64,000 nucleotides of DNA, taken from assembly GCA_977017575.1 (NCBI GenBank), contig CDRNVI010000036.1:143207-207206 (forward strand), given 5' to 3'. Both the position numbers and the translations under genes were made by a program. Within the stretch, counting starts at the first letter, position 1, and the number at the start of each line of letters is the position of its first letter. The notes below the pieces were generated by a model that did not search any database, was not told the DNA's origin, and saw only the letters and a program-made list of their open reading frames with translations. The stretch comes from Paramoeba atlantica (lineage: Eukaryota > Discosea). Shown piece after piece: positions 1-9,919 of the stretch.

Positions 1-2465
1 GATCGCTGCTGTAGAAGACCGGAATTTTCTAGCGTATTGCTACCAACGAGTGTTTGGCTTTTCGTGTGTGTGGAGGTAGCGCTAAGCTGATGGCAAAACT
101 TTTGTAGCTTGGAAAGGCATGCAGCTTCTTGTTCCGCCTCGCAAATGCCCCATAGTTGCATTGAATGCAAACATACCTTCTCGTGCAATATTCTTAATTT
201 TTGAATAAGACCTGTGAGGTATTCTGACCTTTTTTCGCCATCGGGAAATTCAACTAATTTTTCTCGAATGGTGCGTTGGAACTCTACTTGCGCAAGTCCT
301 TCGATTTTATTTGCAACGGCAGCTGGTTGAGAGAGTAAACTGGCGGCCGATGTCATAGCATATACGTGACCCTGTCGTGGGATCGACTGCATGGCACCTG
401 AAGCATTGGCGCACAGCAGGCTATACAACTGTGTACGCACTTTGTCGTCCGAGTGGTCAAACTTTGCCCCGCCTAGTATGTCTTCTAATAGTTTGAGTGC
501 GGTGTCGTGTTTTTCTGGGAGGGCATAAAAATTCAGGTAGATGCCGAAGAGCATTTTTGTCAGATCAGGGTCTACATCTAGGTGGACCTCACATGAGAAA
601 CCACTACATTGTGCACGCGTAGCCACGGAAAGCGCTTCATAGTCCATGGATTCGGTACCAACATCCGTTAAGACAGCAGCATACACGGGAAGTAAAGACA
701 GCTCTTCGGGTGAAAATTCCGAAATGCTAAGTGGTATGAACACATTCGTATAAATCAATTGATTGCAGGGTGTTGTAATCACTTCGATAGTATTCTTCCC
801 AACATTGTGGAGTTTGCCTAGCGGCTCTCCGTCCACCTTGCCAGGAATATCGCACACGCGCAAAGTGGGAAGAACCGATACGTTCGGTTCCTGCATTTGG
901 AACTTCTTAAGACCTTCAGCTTTTTCAAGTGCACTCTGAATGACATTACTGTTTCGCAAGTGCTCAAGGTTGTCTGTTCGAATCTTCTCTACAGCCGCTA
1001 ACTTTTCATTGTGTTTCGGATCGGCGTGTACAACAAGAGTAACTTGGGGAGGACGAGAGAGGAACAAATTCTTTATTAACGTGGTGAAACACCTAGTGTC
1101 TTCCTTGTGCCTTTGGCCGATCGCATTGTAGATGTGACCAGTTTCAAGCTGTGCTAGCACATCCATTTGATGAATATTCTGCGTTGTCGTCCCCATGCAT
1201 AATTGTAAGCCAAACTTCTTTCCCCTATGTCGTCGGCTTAACGAAGCTTGATGCAAAATTCCTTCTACACGGGACTCTGAGAAACCGTCCTTTGCTGCGC
1301 TCTCAAGAGCGGTTAGGACAGCTTGCGAAACTTCCTTCTCTGTAATATGATTATAATCAACGCCTTGTACTCCGAATGAGAACAACGCATTTCTAAATTC
1401 TGTAGTAATGCCGCACCCTGGCGCGTAATCTGACCCTAAATGGGAATCAATAAGTGCCTTATACATTGGACTAGCGGGTCCATCTGTCAACAACGTACTT
1501 AACACATCCAATTCAACAATGTTTCGTAAAATCTCTTCATGAGAACCTTGATAGTAATGTGTTGGTACTGCCCAACTCAGGAGAATACGAGTACACTTTG
1601 TAGGATCGTCGGTGGCATCTGGAGGCCCATATTCTACTACCATAGGTTTTGAAGGGTTCGTGTTCACAAGCTTCTCTTCAAGAAATGGAACTGCTACACG
1701 AGTAGACGGTGAGAATTTACTGAAAACATCGTCTAGAAGGTCCATGTTCTCTACAGGACATAGATTGCCGTACGATACACAGGTTACATTTGAAGGGTGA
1801 TAGTGCTGCTGATGAAACTGAACTAATTCGGAATGTAACAGGTCAGGAATATACTTAGGACATCCACCCAAAATATTGGCATAGGACGTTCCAACCAAGG
1901 CGTACTGCATCAACTGGGAAAAGAAATAATTCGAAGGATCAGCCCGCGATCCTTTCATTTCGTTATATACGACACCTTTGATACATAGCTTATCGTCCTC
2001 GTTTTTCTCTATTCGATGCCCCTCTTGAAGAAAATCCATCTCGCGTAGTAAAGGATTAAAAACCGCATCCAAATAGACGCGAAGCAAATTGCGAAAATCA
2101 GCAGCATTTACAGTACTAAAGGGGTACATGGTGTAATCAGTGCCCGTCATGGCATTCATAAAGGTGGCAAGAGAACGTCTAGTCATATGGAAGAAGGGGT
2201 CACGTACAGGAAACTTATCGCTTCCACACAACGTCGTGTGTTCCAGAATGTGAGGAACTCCTTTGTGGTTGGGATTGGGAGTACAGAATCCAAGACAAAA
2301 TGAGTTGTGAGAGTCGTCTGCTGCCAAATGATAGTATGTGGCTTTCGTTTTCTCGTGAAGAAAAGTATACCCCACAAGATTGAGCTCCGGAATGTTGCGC
2401 TTTGCCTGAAGCTCAAAACCTCGCGTCACGCCTCCAATACACATGCGCGATAACGAGTGCACCAT
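1..2465 (-). CDS. PreP/Cym1-type M16C metalloprotease, 3' end outside window
   Basis: This is the 5' 821 codons of a presequence-protease-like (M16C pitrilysin) enzyme. The family degrades cleaved targeting peptides in the mitochondrial matrix. I translated the minus strand from the ATG at 2465. The frame is open in the parts I read, including both ends, and runs off the left edge. The inverted zinc motif HILEH lies at residues 72-76, and the distal glutamate is in the motif GVVYNEMKG near residue 169, 93 residues further on, close to the spacing in human PITRM1. Family proteins are about 1,000 residues, so roughly 180 C-terminal residues are missing. The N-terminus (MVHSLSRMCIGG) is short and mildly basic, compatible with mitochondrial import but not proof. 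It is the most downstream gene of the array. Family confidence is high; the exact function is inferred. Confidence 0.9.
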   Translation of the reverse strand, partial: MVHSLSRMCIGGVTRGFELQAKRNIPELNLVGYTFLHEKTKATYYHLAADDSHNSFCLGFCTPNPNHKGVPHILEHTTLCGSDKFPVRDPFFHMTRRSLATFMNAMTGTDYTMYPFSTVNAADFRNLLRVYLDAVFNPLLREMDFLQEGHRIEKNEDDKLCIKGVVYNEMKGSRADPSNYFFSQLMQYALVGTSYANILGGCPKYIPDLLHSELVQFHQQHYHPSNVTCVSYGNLCPVENMDLLDDVFSKFSPSTRVAVPFLEEKLVNTNPSKPMVVEYGPPDATDDPTKCTRILLSWAVPTHYYQGSHEEILRNIVELDVLSTLLTDGPASPMYKALIDSHLGSDYAPGCGITTEFRNALFSFGVQGVDYNHITEKEVSQAVLTALESAAKDGFSESRVEGILHQASLSRRHRGKKFGLQLCMGTTTQNIHQMDVLAQLETGHIYNAIGQRHKEDTRCFTTLIKNLFLSRPPQVTLVVHADPKHNEKLAAVEKIRTDNLEHLRNSNVIQSALEKAEGLKKFQMQEPNVSVLPTLRVCDIPGKVDGEPLGKLHNVGKNTIEVITTPCNQLIYTNVFIPLSISEFSPEELSLLPVYAAVLTDVGTESMDYEALSVATRAQCSGFSCEVHLDVDPDLTKMLFGIYLNFYALPEKHDTALKLLEDILGGAKFDHSDDKVRTQLYSLLCANASGAMQSIPRQGHVYAMTSAASLLSQPAAVANKIEGLAQVEFQRTIREKLVEFPDGEKRSEYLTGLIQKLRILHEKVCLHSMQLWGICEAEQEAACLSKLQKFCHQLSATSTHTKSQTLVGSNTLENSGLLQQR

Positions 2466-2667
2466 TTTAGGAAGGCGGCGTAAAACTATAGAATTCCACT
2501 AAAAGTGACCTTTGTAGCACATTTCGAAGAACGAAAGCAATCTTTCGTGAAATTAAAAATAACATACCGTATCATAACTGTGTTAAAAAAGAACCAGGTA
2601 AAGAGAATGCATCACCCAATAGGAGTAATTGAAAATGTGATCGAAGCAACCCGTGAAATGTACATGA

Positions 2668-2895
2668 TCAGCCAACCTGAGCAACTTCTGGAGAAGTGCA
2701 CTCTACTTTAACCTCAGGTACTGTAATTTCAACGTGTGAACTTGCTATTTTCTTTCCGTATTCACGAGTCGGAGGGTACATTAAAAAGCCCGCCCACCAA
2801 ATGGCTACTGGGAGACATTCAATACCCACGAAAACGCAAAGACAGAATAGTCTTAAAGAGGATATTGGTGGAGGGAGAAGGTGCCGATTACCCAT
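2668..2895 (-). CDS. Possible small single-pass membrane protein
   Basis: A 75-codon reading frame on the same strand as its neighbours. Residues about 13-40 form one hydrophobic stretch (LRLFCLCVFVGIECLPVAIW), followed by a polar tail rich in E, V and K. That layout resembles small inner-mitochondrial or ER membrane subunits, but I recognise no family. It sits in a gap of about 760 bp between two clear genes. In favour of it being real: strand agreement and the clean topology. Against: short length, no family match, and overlapping open frames on the other strand. Confidence 0.4.
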   Translation of the reverse strand: MGNRHLLPPPISSLRLFCLCVFVGIECLPVAIWWAGFLMYPPTREYGKKIASSHVEITVPEVKVECTSPEVAQVG

Positions 2896-3222
2896 GTAGA
2901 TACGCTATGAAAGCGATTATAATATTGCGAAGAAAAGTCTCTATTGGCCAATTATGGAAGCCATAACTTCAAAGACGAAGTAAAGAAAGTGAAGTAAAAA
3001 TAGTGCAAGTAAGAGTTCAAAACTCGAATAATCGCCACAATCCCGTTTATTCGTTTTTCTTACCCTAATTCGTACTGTATATACATTTTTACTACTGTAC
3101 AGTACATTTTACTTACTACTGTACTATACCGTACTGTAGTGTACATTTTTTACTGCGCTGGCACAGGGACACACCATACACACGGTTCCGAGTACACACG
3201 GAGTACTCACACGGTTACGTCT
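2896..3222. other. Intergenic gap with TACTGTAC-rich stretch
   Basis: No gene seen. Between about 3068 and 3160 the sequence is AT-rich and holds repeated TACTGTA/TACAGTA words that can pair with each other. Similar words recur in the gaps near 43.6 kb and 52.05 kb. TACTG is also the terminal pentamer of MITEs in this window, so worn-out element ends are one explanation. Confidence 0.4.
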
Positions 3223-4752
3223 TTACGATGGTACCCAGCTAACTTCAAGGTTGCATAAGGACGCAAAATCCTGCATAATCCTGCAATTCTCCGGTCGCAC
3301 GTAAAAAGAACAAGACCCTTTTCGACCAAGTCGCCCCACACGACCACTCCAGTGCACGAACTCACGAACGCTACTTGGAATACAAATGACGTGCATAGCA
3401 GCGAGAAATGGGATGTCAATTCCCCGAATTTGTGACGGGGTGCTTACGTATACATTGCCCTTCCTTGATGTCGTAATCGCATCGCTTTGCTTCCGAATAT
3501 CGCTTAAGCGAGCCGATGGAAGGTCTGACCAGGACAGCTCTTGATTCATGAGGTCCGTGACAATGCTGTTTGTAGGAACCAAAACGAGGACAGACCCGCT
3601 CACGCGCTCCTTTTGTACATAAGCCTTTACTGTTGCCAAGCTTTCTTGCATTGAACTTTGGGGGGACAGCATTCTAAATGTGAACTCGATATCTTGTGGT
3701 GGCGAATGACAGCGAAGGTTGGAGCGTGGCGTGCCAGCGTGGCTCGTTCCTGAGTACTCCAATGGAACGGATTGCTCTCCGAAAGTATTAAAAATGTTTT
3801 TCTTCGTACAACGACGCATGTGGCTGATTACACATGGTGTGAGAGTTGCAGAGGTTAGCATTAAATGGGGTGCAGGCTCAGCGGGCTCGGGGATATAAAG
3901 CCATTGAAACAGTCGGCTACCTGGGGAAGTGGAATCGGGGACTGTCCCTCGAAGTGGAAAGATCTCATCGGCCTCATCCATCACAAGGGTGTCGTACCAA
4001 GGCCAGAGACTGTGTGTGATAGTGCCCGTGTTCATACTCGTGAACATCTCCAGTCCACTCCACATGACTTGTGGGGTAGTGATCGTAATGTAGGGCAAAG
4101 GGTCCCTTGCGTAGGCTTCACGTCGGTTTGGTCCTGCAAGGTCTTCTACGTAGCGCGTCACATCGGAACTGTGCCGAAAGATCCGAACCAGCTGCGGGTC
4201 CTCGGAAAGGGGATACCACCATAGGGCCGTAATCCACTCCTTGACTTGTTCCGCAAGCAAACAGGTAGGTACTAACACGAGCGTACTCCCTGTCGTCGGT
4301 GGTCCCTCTCGCATGAATCGTGCCACCAAAGCGACGCACAGCGCCAATGTCTTTCCAGTTCCTGTGGCAGCACATAGCGCAAAATTCTCTCTGGCATAGG
4401 CACTTTGTAGGATGCGAGCCTGAATAGGAGTTAGAGTGCGTACCCCTCGTGAGGCGAGTTTCTGCACCAAGGGTTCGGGTAGCCCCATTCGGTTGGGGTC
4501 AAGCGTAGCACACAGCGCTTGCTCACGGACGTCATTTTCCGAGACCCACTGACCATCGGTGAGTTCTACCTGACTGAGCTCTATTTCACGTAGGGGTTCT
4601 GGGACTTGTGGTTTAAAAAACATCGGACCCCTATTGCTGCCAGCATTGAGATGTGTTCCGTAGCCTTCTTCGGTGATGTGACGAAAAGGATCGCGTGGCT
4701 TGACGTTCTCTTTCCATCGAAATCGACAATGAATTTTACCACAGAACCGCAT
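3223..4752 (-). CDS. DEAD-box RNA helicase
   Basis: A 509-residue DEAD-box ATP-dependent RNA helicase. Visible motifs in order: a Q-motif-like TPIQ near 108-111, motif I ATGTGKT at 129-135, motif Ia-like PTCLLAEQ at 162-169, motif II DEAD at 259-262, motif III SAT at 301-303, and motif VI HWSGRVGR near 467-474. The last normally reads HRxGRxGR, so the first arginine is a tryptophan here. An N-terminal extension of about 85 residues begins MRFCGKIHCRFRW, basic enough to be a mitochondrial presequence. In kinetoplastids a mitochondrial DEAD-box protein (KREH1/mHEL61) acts in RNA editing. This could be its counterpart, but I cannot separate it from other DEAD-box groups by eye. Confidence 0.92.
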   Translation of the reverse strand: MRFCGKIHCRFRWKENVKPRDPFRHITEEGYGTHLNAGSNRGPMFFKPQVPEPLREIELSQVELTDGQWVSENDVREQALCATLDPNRMGLPEPLVQKLASRGVRTLTPIQARILQSAYARENFALCAATGTGKTLALCVALVARFMREGPPTTGSTLVLVPTCLLAEQVKEWITALWWYPLSEDPQLVRIFRHSSDVTRYVEDLAGPNRREAYARDPLPYITITTPQVMWSGLEMFTSMNTGTITHSLWPWYDTLVMDEADEIFPLRGTVPDSTSPGSRLFQWLYIPEPAEPAPHLMLTSATLTPCVISHMRRCTKKNIFNTFGEQSVPLEYSGTSHAGTPRSNLRCHSPPQDIEFTFRMLSPQSSMQESLATVKAYVQKERVSGSVLVLVPTNSIVTDLMNQELSWSDLPSARLSDIRKQSDAITTSRKGNVYVSTPSQIRGIDIPFLAAMHVICIPSSVREFVHWSGRVGRLGRKGSCSFYVRPENCRIMQDFASLCNLEVSWVPS

Positions 4753-5166
4753 GATTTCACTTATTAAAGCGATTCTATATTTACTGTGCTTGTAACGCTC
4801 TACTCCCGGTCAATTCTGGTACCTTGTATTCGTATTGACTCGTCTCGTCACATGAACCTACTATTGGCGCATCCATGGAAAGTCAAAATGAAATTCTTGT
4901 TTAATGCCTACGTCGCCGCGTGAATATAATGAAATATAATGAAATTAGACAAAGACCAGTGTGATGGTTGCAATGTTCTAGTTACAATGTTTGGGAACCA
5001 AAGTTTGGTTATGATTCTGGTTCTGATTCAATACCCGTCACGTATACAGTGTATAGAACCGTTAGAGAATGGACTCCATTCAATGGAGTAATAAAAATGC
5101 AGTAGTAAAATTTGAAGAAAATATATTCGGGTCTCATCAGCAATCTTCTCCCTAAAGGTAATGACT
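4753..5166. other. Intergenic gap
   Basis: About 410 bp between the DEAD-box helicase start and the VPS45 stop codon. AT-rich, with no credible frame or RNA gene seen. It must hold the 3' UTR of VPS45 and the 5' UTR of the helicase if the genes are processed from a common transcript. Confidence 0.35.
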
Positions 5167-6816
5167 TTAGAGAGTGTTCAGAAAGTCTCGGCGCCTCAAC
5201 ATACAATTCGAGCCGAGTAAAAAACAATTTCCATCCTTTTCATCTCCAAGTACTGTGGCAGCAGAACGCTTATTTAGCTCATGTACGCTATGAGCTTCTC
5301 TATAGGAAAGACCACCCATTACAAAAATAAGGAACGCAGAGCATTTCGGAGTGCTCCTCTTTTCGGTCATTGGAAACGTTTCTAAGGATAGTGTTCCGGC
5401 TTGTAGCATCGCGAATAACCTCTCTACAAGCGGTACGTATTGAGTACCATTCTTCCGATTTAGTCCCGAAATTGCACTCTGAATAGTTTTAGAAAGCGTA
5501 TGAGAAGGAAACAATAGCGATTTTGGAGCTCTGCGTCCAACGATGCCCGAGCTGCGGATACGTTGGAGTGTATCGGTCGGAACATTTAATGTCTTCAATG
5601 CTTCCCTTAGTCTGTTGTGGTACGCTATTCGATGAGAATCATGAAGCTTGGGTCCTTGCCAGTCCAACCTCAGACTGTACAATACAATAATGTACGCAAG
5701 CTCGTCGCGATGAGTAATTGAACATGAGGCGCACAATTCTTCAATCTTTTGGAGAATCTCCTCAGATTTAAAGTTATTCAGTATCTCATGCTGGACTTTA
5801 CGGGTGTTGTTTGTGTGTTCAAGTTCTTTTGATAAATTGCTAATGAGATCGAGATGTTTGGAGAATACCTTGCTACTTCTATTGGTATCGGGAGCCTTTA
5901 ACTGAGCTTTCGCGTCGATCAATGAATTGGAGTTTAATTTCCCCTCTTTCAAATCAATCACTTGTTCTTTTATTTGCTTACATGTTTCCACAAAGCTATC
6001 ATTGGCATGTACACTAAAAAAATTGTCTCGAAGAATATCTACTTCGTTCTTTCGTCCTCCATCGGGCGAAAGTTCATGGTGCAAAGAAGCGGGAAGATCT
6101 AAATATGGTGTTTTAGTGACAAATTCGTAAATCAGTGCTTCATAATTCACAGGAAGCAACAACGGAGCATAGGGATCGGCGAGTCGGTCAATAATAAGGA
6201 TTTCGCCAGAGATATGAGAGGGAAAATTGTATATCCCTGAAGAGCCCAGTAAACTAGACTTCAAGTTTTCGGCTACCTCTTTCGTTTCAGGAGAATTGTA
6301 CTGGTATCGAATTACATCCGGACGAACCTTGCAGTTGAGAAGGGCGGAAAGTAACCCATCTTTTGCTCGTGTCGTGGAAGTAGCTCTCGGATCAGCGCGT
6401 AGAACGAATAGGTCGGTGCGAAGAGGGTACATACTTAAGCAGTGCTCCTGTAGAGTCAGAACTAAAAAACCGGTGTCTGCCTCGGCGAGTTTTTGAAGCA
6501 TTTCAGCAGAGGGTGGACTGAGGAAATGAATATGGTATTCTCCAAATCTTGCGGATTGTAGCTCCACACATAAGGCATCGATGGCATAATCAGAGGGATA
6601 AAGAACAACAATTGCTTTGAGTTGTGGCATGAAGGCAGCTTCTCTGGGCTCTCCAAAGCTTTCAATAAGATAGATTTCGTACTCCAGTAATTCAGTATGT
6701 GTAAGCACTAGAGAGACCAATCCGCTTGAGTCGCGATCCAAAAACAGAATTTTCATGCCTTCGACTGCGCCACAGATGTCCTGCAGGTTCTTTCGAACTC
6801 CGCTGACTAAGTCCAT
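5167..6816 (-). CDS. VPS45: Sec1/Munc18 protein, VPS45 type
   Basis: A 549-residue SM-family protein (human VPS45 is about 570). VPS45 binds syntaxin-type SNAREs and drives fusion at the trans-Golgi/endosome. The N-terminal part reads MKILFLDRDSSGLVSLV, then a LEYEIYLIE-type strand, then LAEADT, all matching VPS45 order. Downstream come VRPDVIRYQYNSPE and ILIIDRLADPYAPLLL (SM proteins: DRxxDxxTPLL-like). The C-terminus has FVMGGLSYREAHSVHELN, corresponding to the VPS45 IIGGxTYxEA region. The first Met gives the expected N-terminus. Assignment to VPS45 rather than Sec1, Sly1 or Vps33 rests on these matches. Confidence 0.88.
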   Translation of the reverse strand: MDLVSGVRKNLQDICGAVEGMKILFLDRDSSGLVSLVLTHTELLEYEIYLIESFGEPREAAFMPQLKAIVVLYPSDYAIDALCVELQSARFGEYHIHFLSPPSAEMLQKLAEADTGFLVLTLQEHCLSMYPLRTDLFVLRADPRATSTTRAKDGLLSALLNCKVRPDVIRYQYNSPETKEVAENLKSSLLGSSGIYNFPSHISGEILIIDRLADPYAPLLLPVNYEALIYEFVTKTPYLDLPASLHHELSPDGGRKNEVDILRDNFFSVHANDSFVETCKQIKEQVIDLKEGKLNSNSLIDAKAQLKAPDTNRSSKVFSKHLDLISNLSKELEHTNNTRKVQHEILNNFKSEEILQKIEELCASCSITHRDELAYIIVLYSLRLDWQGPKLHDSHRIAYHNRLREALKTLNVPTDTLQRIRSSGIVGRRAPKSLLFPSHTLSKTIQSAISGLNRKNGTQYVPLVERLFAMLQAGTLSLETFPMTEKRSTPKCSAFLIFVMGGLSYREAHSVHELNKRSAATVLGDEKDGNCFLLGSNCMLRRRDFLNTL

Positions 6817-7009
6817 TATAGGAAACGTGATAACGTACGTAAGTTCTTCAAAATATTAGAAAATCATCGAATCGGATACAGTCAGTACTAGGGAAGAATC
6901 GGTCAGTGAAGAAACCGTGAATAAAATTGAATTTGAATTTTACGCTGCATATGAGTGTCATGTACAGCGTCCTTTCACCAGTCTCAGAATTAGATTGGAG
7001 ACGGATTGC

Positions 7010-8281
7010 CTAAGGTTGTATGAAGGGGTCGTGTGCTGATTTGTTCCACCCAAGAGTGTCCCAGGTTCTTTCCATGTGAGGTGGAAGCGGGGCATCGACA
7101 CAGATCCATTCCCCACTTGCCTTATGCTTATAAGGGAGCTGAATCCGTCTGTGGTGTAAATGAAGAGAAATGCCCCGATCTTCCGGATCCCAGAACGTTC
7201 GCAAAGCTCCAGGATAGGCTGCATTGCCCCCATATTTCGCATCACCTAAAATCGGAGAGCGAAGCGCGTGGGCCGCCATGATACGTATCTGATGTCGGTG
7301 ATTTGTGAGTGGGTAAAAGGAAACCCATGCCCCATACTGACTCAGAGTCTCATTCACAGTGTACTCTGCAATGGCTGCTTTGCTGTGCTCCGAGGGAATG
7401 GGCCGCACTATAATACGTTCTCCCTCCCGCCGCGTTGTCTTCGAGGTTGGGTTTCCTTTATCGTCGTGCTGGAGTGGACGGGTGAACTCCATATGCATAC
7501 GGATGCGACCTACACGAGCCTTCGGGGCTGAGCTTAGCAATGCCCAATATACATTTGTGGGCACACAGCGACGGACAAACATGGGGTGCAACATACGGTG
7601 CGCGGAGGGAGTACGTGCCAGTATTAAACATCCGCTCGTCTCTTTGTCGAGCAAATGGACCAGGGAGGGTCGGTGAGGGTTCGTGTAGCGCCACAACGGA
7701 AGCATATCCTGAATGTTCACTGCGGTAGAGTCTGGACTCTGATGTACCGGCACCCCGGGGGGTTTGTTAATTACAATCACGTGGGCATTCTTAAACAACA
7801 CCCAGGACTGGGCCAGGTTCCGTACGCGGGACGAGAACTTCTCTCTTGCCGTTTCAGTCACCTCCGGTATGGAGGGGGTAAGAAAGCGTTCGTAGCCCAT
7901 GGGAAGATGAGGAGGCAGCACTACGACATCATTACGCTCCAGGCGATCTCCTACACTAGAGCTTCGTACAGTGTTTCCCGTGTGAGACTTCATACGAAAG
8001 ATGTGCCCCGCGCGCACGAGCTTGTAAACCACCTCGGGGTTCCACTCCGGGTGGTGATGGCTCAGGAAGGCGTCTAGTCGGGACCCCACCCAGGGATCTT
8101 GTACGCGGTAGTGATGGGGTGTGGTGCCGCGATCCACCTCCTGGACCCGTGTCATGGCGAGTCGCTCCCGGGCTCGTCGTGAAAGAGGAAGATCCGCTTG
8201 CCGAGGGAGTGTTCCAGGGGTACGTGCGGCGTCGTCAAAAAATTGCAGTGCCCGGGTGAATTTACGTGATAAACGTAGCAT
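7010..8281 (-). CDS. RluA-family pseudouridine synthase with S4 domain
   Basis: A 423-residue RNA pseudouridine synthase. Residues about 64-124 form an S4-like RNA-binding domain (WVGSRLDAFLSHHHPEW onward). The catalytic domain follows: VINKPPGVPVHQ near 170-181, the catalytic loop VHLLDKETSG with the nucleophile Asp212, and the C-terminal NHRHQIR and ILGDAKYGG motifs. Family members usually have HRLD; here the arginine is leucine (CATTTGCTCGAC read directly). The pattern is closest to RPUSD-type enzymes acting on mitochondrial or tRNA/rRNA substrates, but the target is unknown. The residues upstream of the S4 domain are basic (MLRLSRKFTRALQFF), consistent with a mitochondrial presequence. 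GC is higher than in VPS45 next door. Confidence 0.9.
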   Translation of the reverse strand: MLRLSRKFTRALQFFDDAARTPGTLPRQADLPLSRRARERLAMTRVQEVDRGTTPHHYRVQDPWVGSRLDAFLSHHHPEWNPEVVYKLVRAGHIFRMKSHTGNTVRSSSVGDRLERNDVVVLPPHLPMGYERFLTPSIPEVTETAREKFSSRVRNLAQSWVLFKNAHVIVINKPPGVPVHQSPDSTAVNIQDMLPLWRYTNPHRPSLVHLLDKETSGCLILARTPSAHRMLHPMFVRRCVPTNVYWALLSSAPKARVGRIRMHMEFTRPLQHDDKGNPTSKTTRREGERIIVRPIPSEHSKAAIAEYTVNETLSQYGAWVSFYPLTNHRHQIRIMAAHALRSPILGDAKYGGNAAYPGALRTFWDPEDRGISLHLHHRRIQLPYKHKASGEWICVDAPLPPHMERTWDTLGWNKSAHDPFIQP

Positions 8282-8455
8282 TGTGGGAGGGGTGAGTCGT
8301 TATGATGAAATATAGTGGGAACTAGGTTGATTGTCAGGTTAACGTACAATTTTGTTTCTGTAAAACTGGGTAGGGAACCAGAAATTTATCATTTATTTAA
8401 GTGTGTCCCACATATTGGTTTTGTATCTACTGTAACGCGTGAAATGATGATGATT

Positions 8456-8995
8456 TTAGAAATCTACATCCTCTGAATAATTGTCCACAAGGTCACCTGG
8501 GTCGGGTACCTGGAAGTCGGAATCATGGTCCATGCTGCGATACGTACCTGAATTATTCTTCGCTATATCATCCCAAGCAGGGTTTAGTGTCGTCGTTGTG
8601 ATTTCGCCAAAGATACCGACCTGGGGATTTGCAACAAAGGCTGGTTTAGATTCCACGCCTTGTCGCAATAGCGGGTCTCTGTCATTCGAGAAGGACTCTA
8701 CAGGTGCACTATCCTCGGGAAGAAACATTCCAAAGGTATTACTTGTACGTCCAAGTTCGCCGCTTGGTACAGCATTGAACCCGGGAACAATTAACTTTTG
8801 GTACCACTCAGCGAAAACGTCGATTTCTCTCATACAGGGAGTAATATGAGTGTCGTACTTGGCACGCGGGCATTGCGTACACTTCAACGCGGCAGTTCCC
8901 TGGGTTCGACGCAGGCGCACTGCAATGGTTTGACTCCCGTCGCACATGGGACAATCAAATGCCGTTTGCAGTTTTTTCCGTTCCTTTCCCACCAT
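8456..8995 (-). CDS. ELOF1: Transcription elongation factor Elf1 homologue
   Basis: A 179-residue protein whose first 70 residues match Elf1/ELOF1, a small zinc-ribbon factor that travels with RNA polymerase II. A basic start (MVGKERKKLQ) is followed by zinc ligands Cys15, Cys18, Cys39 and Cys42 (CPMC and CTQC), then IDVFAEWYQKLI, matching the family's VDVYSDWID region. Typical Elf1 is 80-145 residues. The extra tail of about 110 residues is acidic and low in hydrophobics (ending DPGDLVDNYSEDVDF), probably disordered. Confidence 0.88.
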   Translation of the reverse strand: MVGKERKKLQTAFDCPMCDGSQTIAVRLRRTQGTAALKCTQCPRAKYDTHITPCMREIDVFAEWYQKLIVPGFNAVPSGELGRTSNTFGMFLPEDSAPVESFSNDRDPLLRQGVESKPAFVANPQVGIFGEITTTTLNPAWDDIAKNNSGTYRSMDHDSDFQVPDPGDLVDNYSEDVDF

Positions 8996-9658
8996 GAGGC
9001 AGTAAAAGTACTTCCAAAAATTTTAGTGGTTAGAGTTGGTGCATGAAATACCATGCTGTACGACGTATAATGCAGTAAGAGGTATAATGAAGCGAGTGTC
9101 ACAATACAAACTTAAAAAAGAACAAAGAAGCTACTGCTATCCAGCTTTAATATGCTATCCCTTCACTTCCCTTCAATAACCACTAAAGTTGGCTTACGAA
9201 GGAGATAATGACGTGAATCTGAAAGGAAAAAAGGTTGTGAAACGCCTCTGATCGAATACTTTCTCGTAATTTTTGCGTCATACAGCTTCACAAAAGGAAT
9301 GTTTCTTCCTCAGTACGTGCGGAGAATATTGAGTATTCGTGAGAATATTGAGTTTACATTGAGATTGAATGAGCATTCAAGGATCTGCTCCATTCAATAA
9401 AAGGGAGTTCAAGGTAGACAAGCTAAAGAGTACAAAGCTCAGGGGGTATTTCCTTTCCCATACATTATGCACTGCTCCCCAGCCCGAAAGATACACGGTG
9501 TGCATTTTTCATTGAGGCAGGGTGTCTCCACAAGAGTCATCGAGAAACGCAGAGAAACACGAACTATTCAGCGAACGCAGTTTAACGAAAAGTATCTGAA
9601 GCAGGCTTTCATCCCGTTTCTGCACTTTGGCATACTGATACACCACTAGAATGTTACT
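8996..9658. other. Intergenic gap of about 660 bp
   Basis: No convincing gene on either strand. Short plus-strand frames here run against the array and have no recognisable domain. A short direct repeat of a TATTGAGT-type word occurs near 9328-9365. It is large for this array, so a small RNA gene is possible, but I see no tRNA-like or snoRNA-box signature. Confidence 0.3.
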
Positions 9659-9919
9659 CTAATGCTGATCTCCAAACGTCTTTATGGTTCGAACGATCAA
9701 ACGTATTTGCTCCAATGCACCATTAACTGTGTTGCGAAGTGCCCGTGCGTCGTTCGCTGTAATCGTGACATACACTTTGGGTAGAGCGGTGTTCAGAAGG
9801 ACATCACATGACCAATACGTTCCGTTTTCTTCCTTATTCGGCAGGAGAAGAGCGTTTCTCACTACGTAAGCGTAGAATTCGCAAGGCATCGCAAACTCTG
9901 CGTGAAACGTCAAAGACAT
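9659..9919 (-). CDS. PCC1: KEOPS/EKC subunit Pcc1-like protein
   Basis: An 86-residue protein of the size of yeast Pcc1 (88). Pcc1 is the dimerising subunit of the KEOPS/EKC complex that makes t6A in ANN-decoding tRNAs. The layout agrees: an N-terminal beta strand (LTFHAEFAMPCEF), a helix (YAYVVRNALLL), two strands (WSCDVLLN, KVYVTITAN), then DARALRNTVNGALEQIRLIV. The last segment matches the conserved DxRxLRxxxNxxLExIxLV signature. Small size limits certainty, but the signature is fairly specific. Confidence 0.75.
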   Translation of the reverse strand: MSLTFHAEFAMPCEFYAYVVRNALLLPNKEENGTYWSCDVLLNTALPKVYVTITANDARALRNTVNGALEQIRLIVRTIKTFGDQH

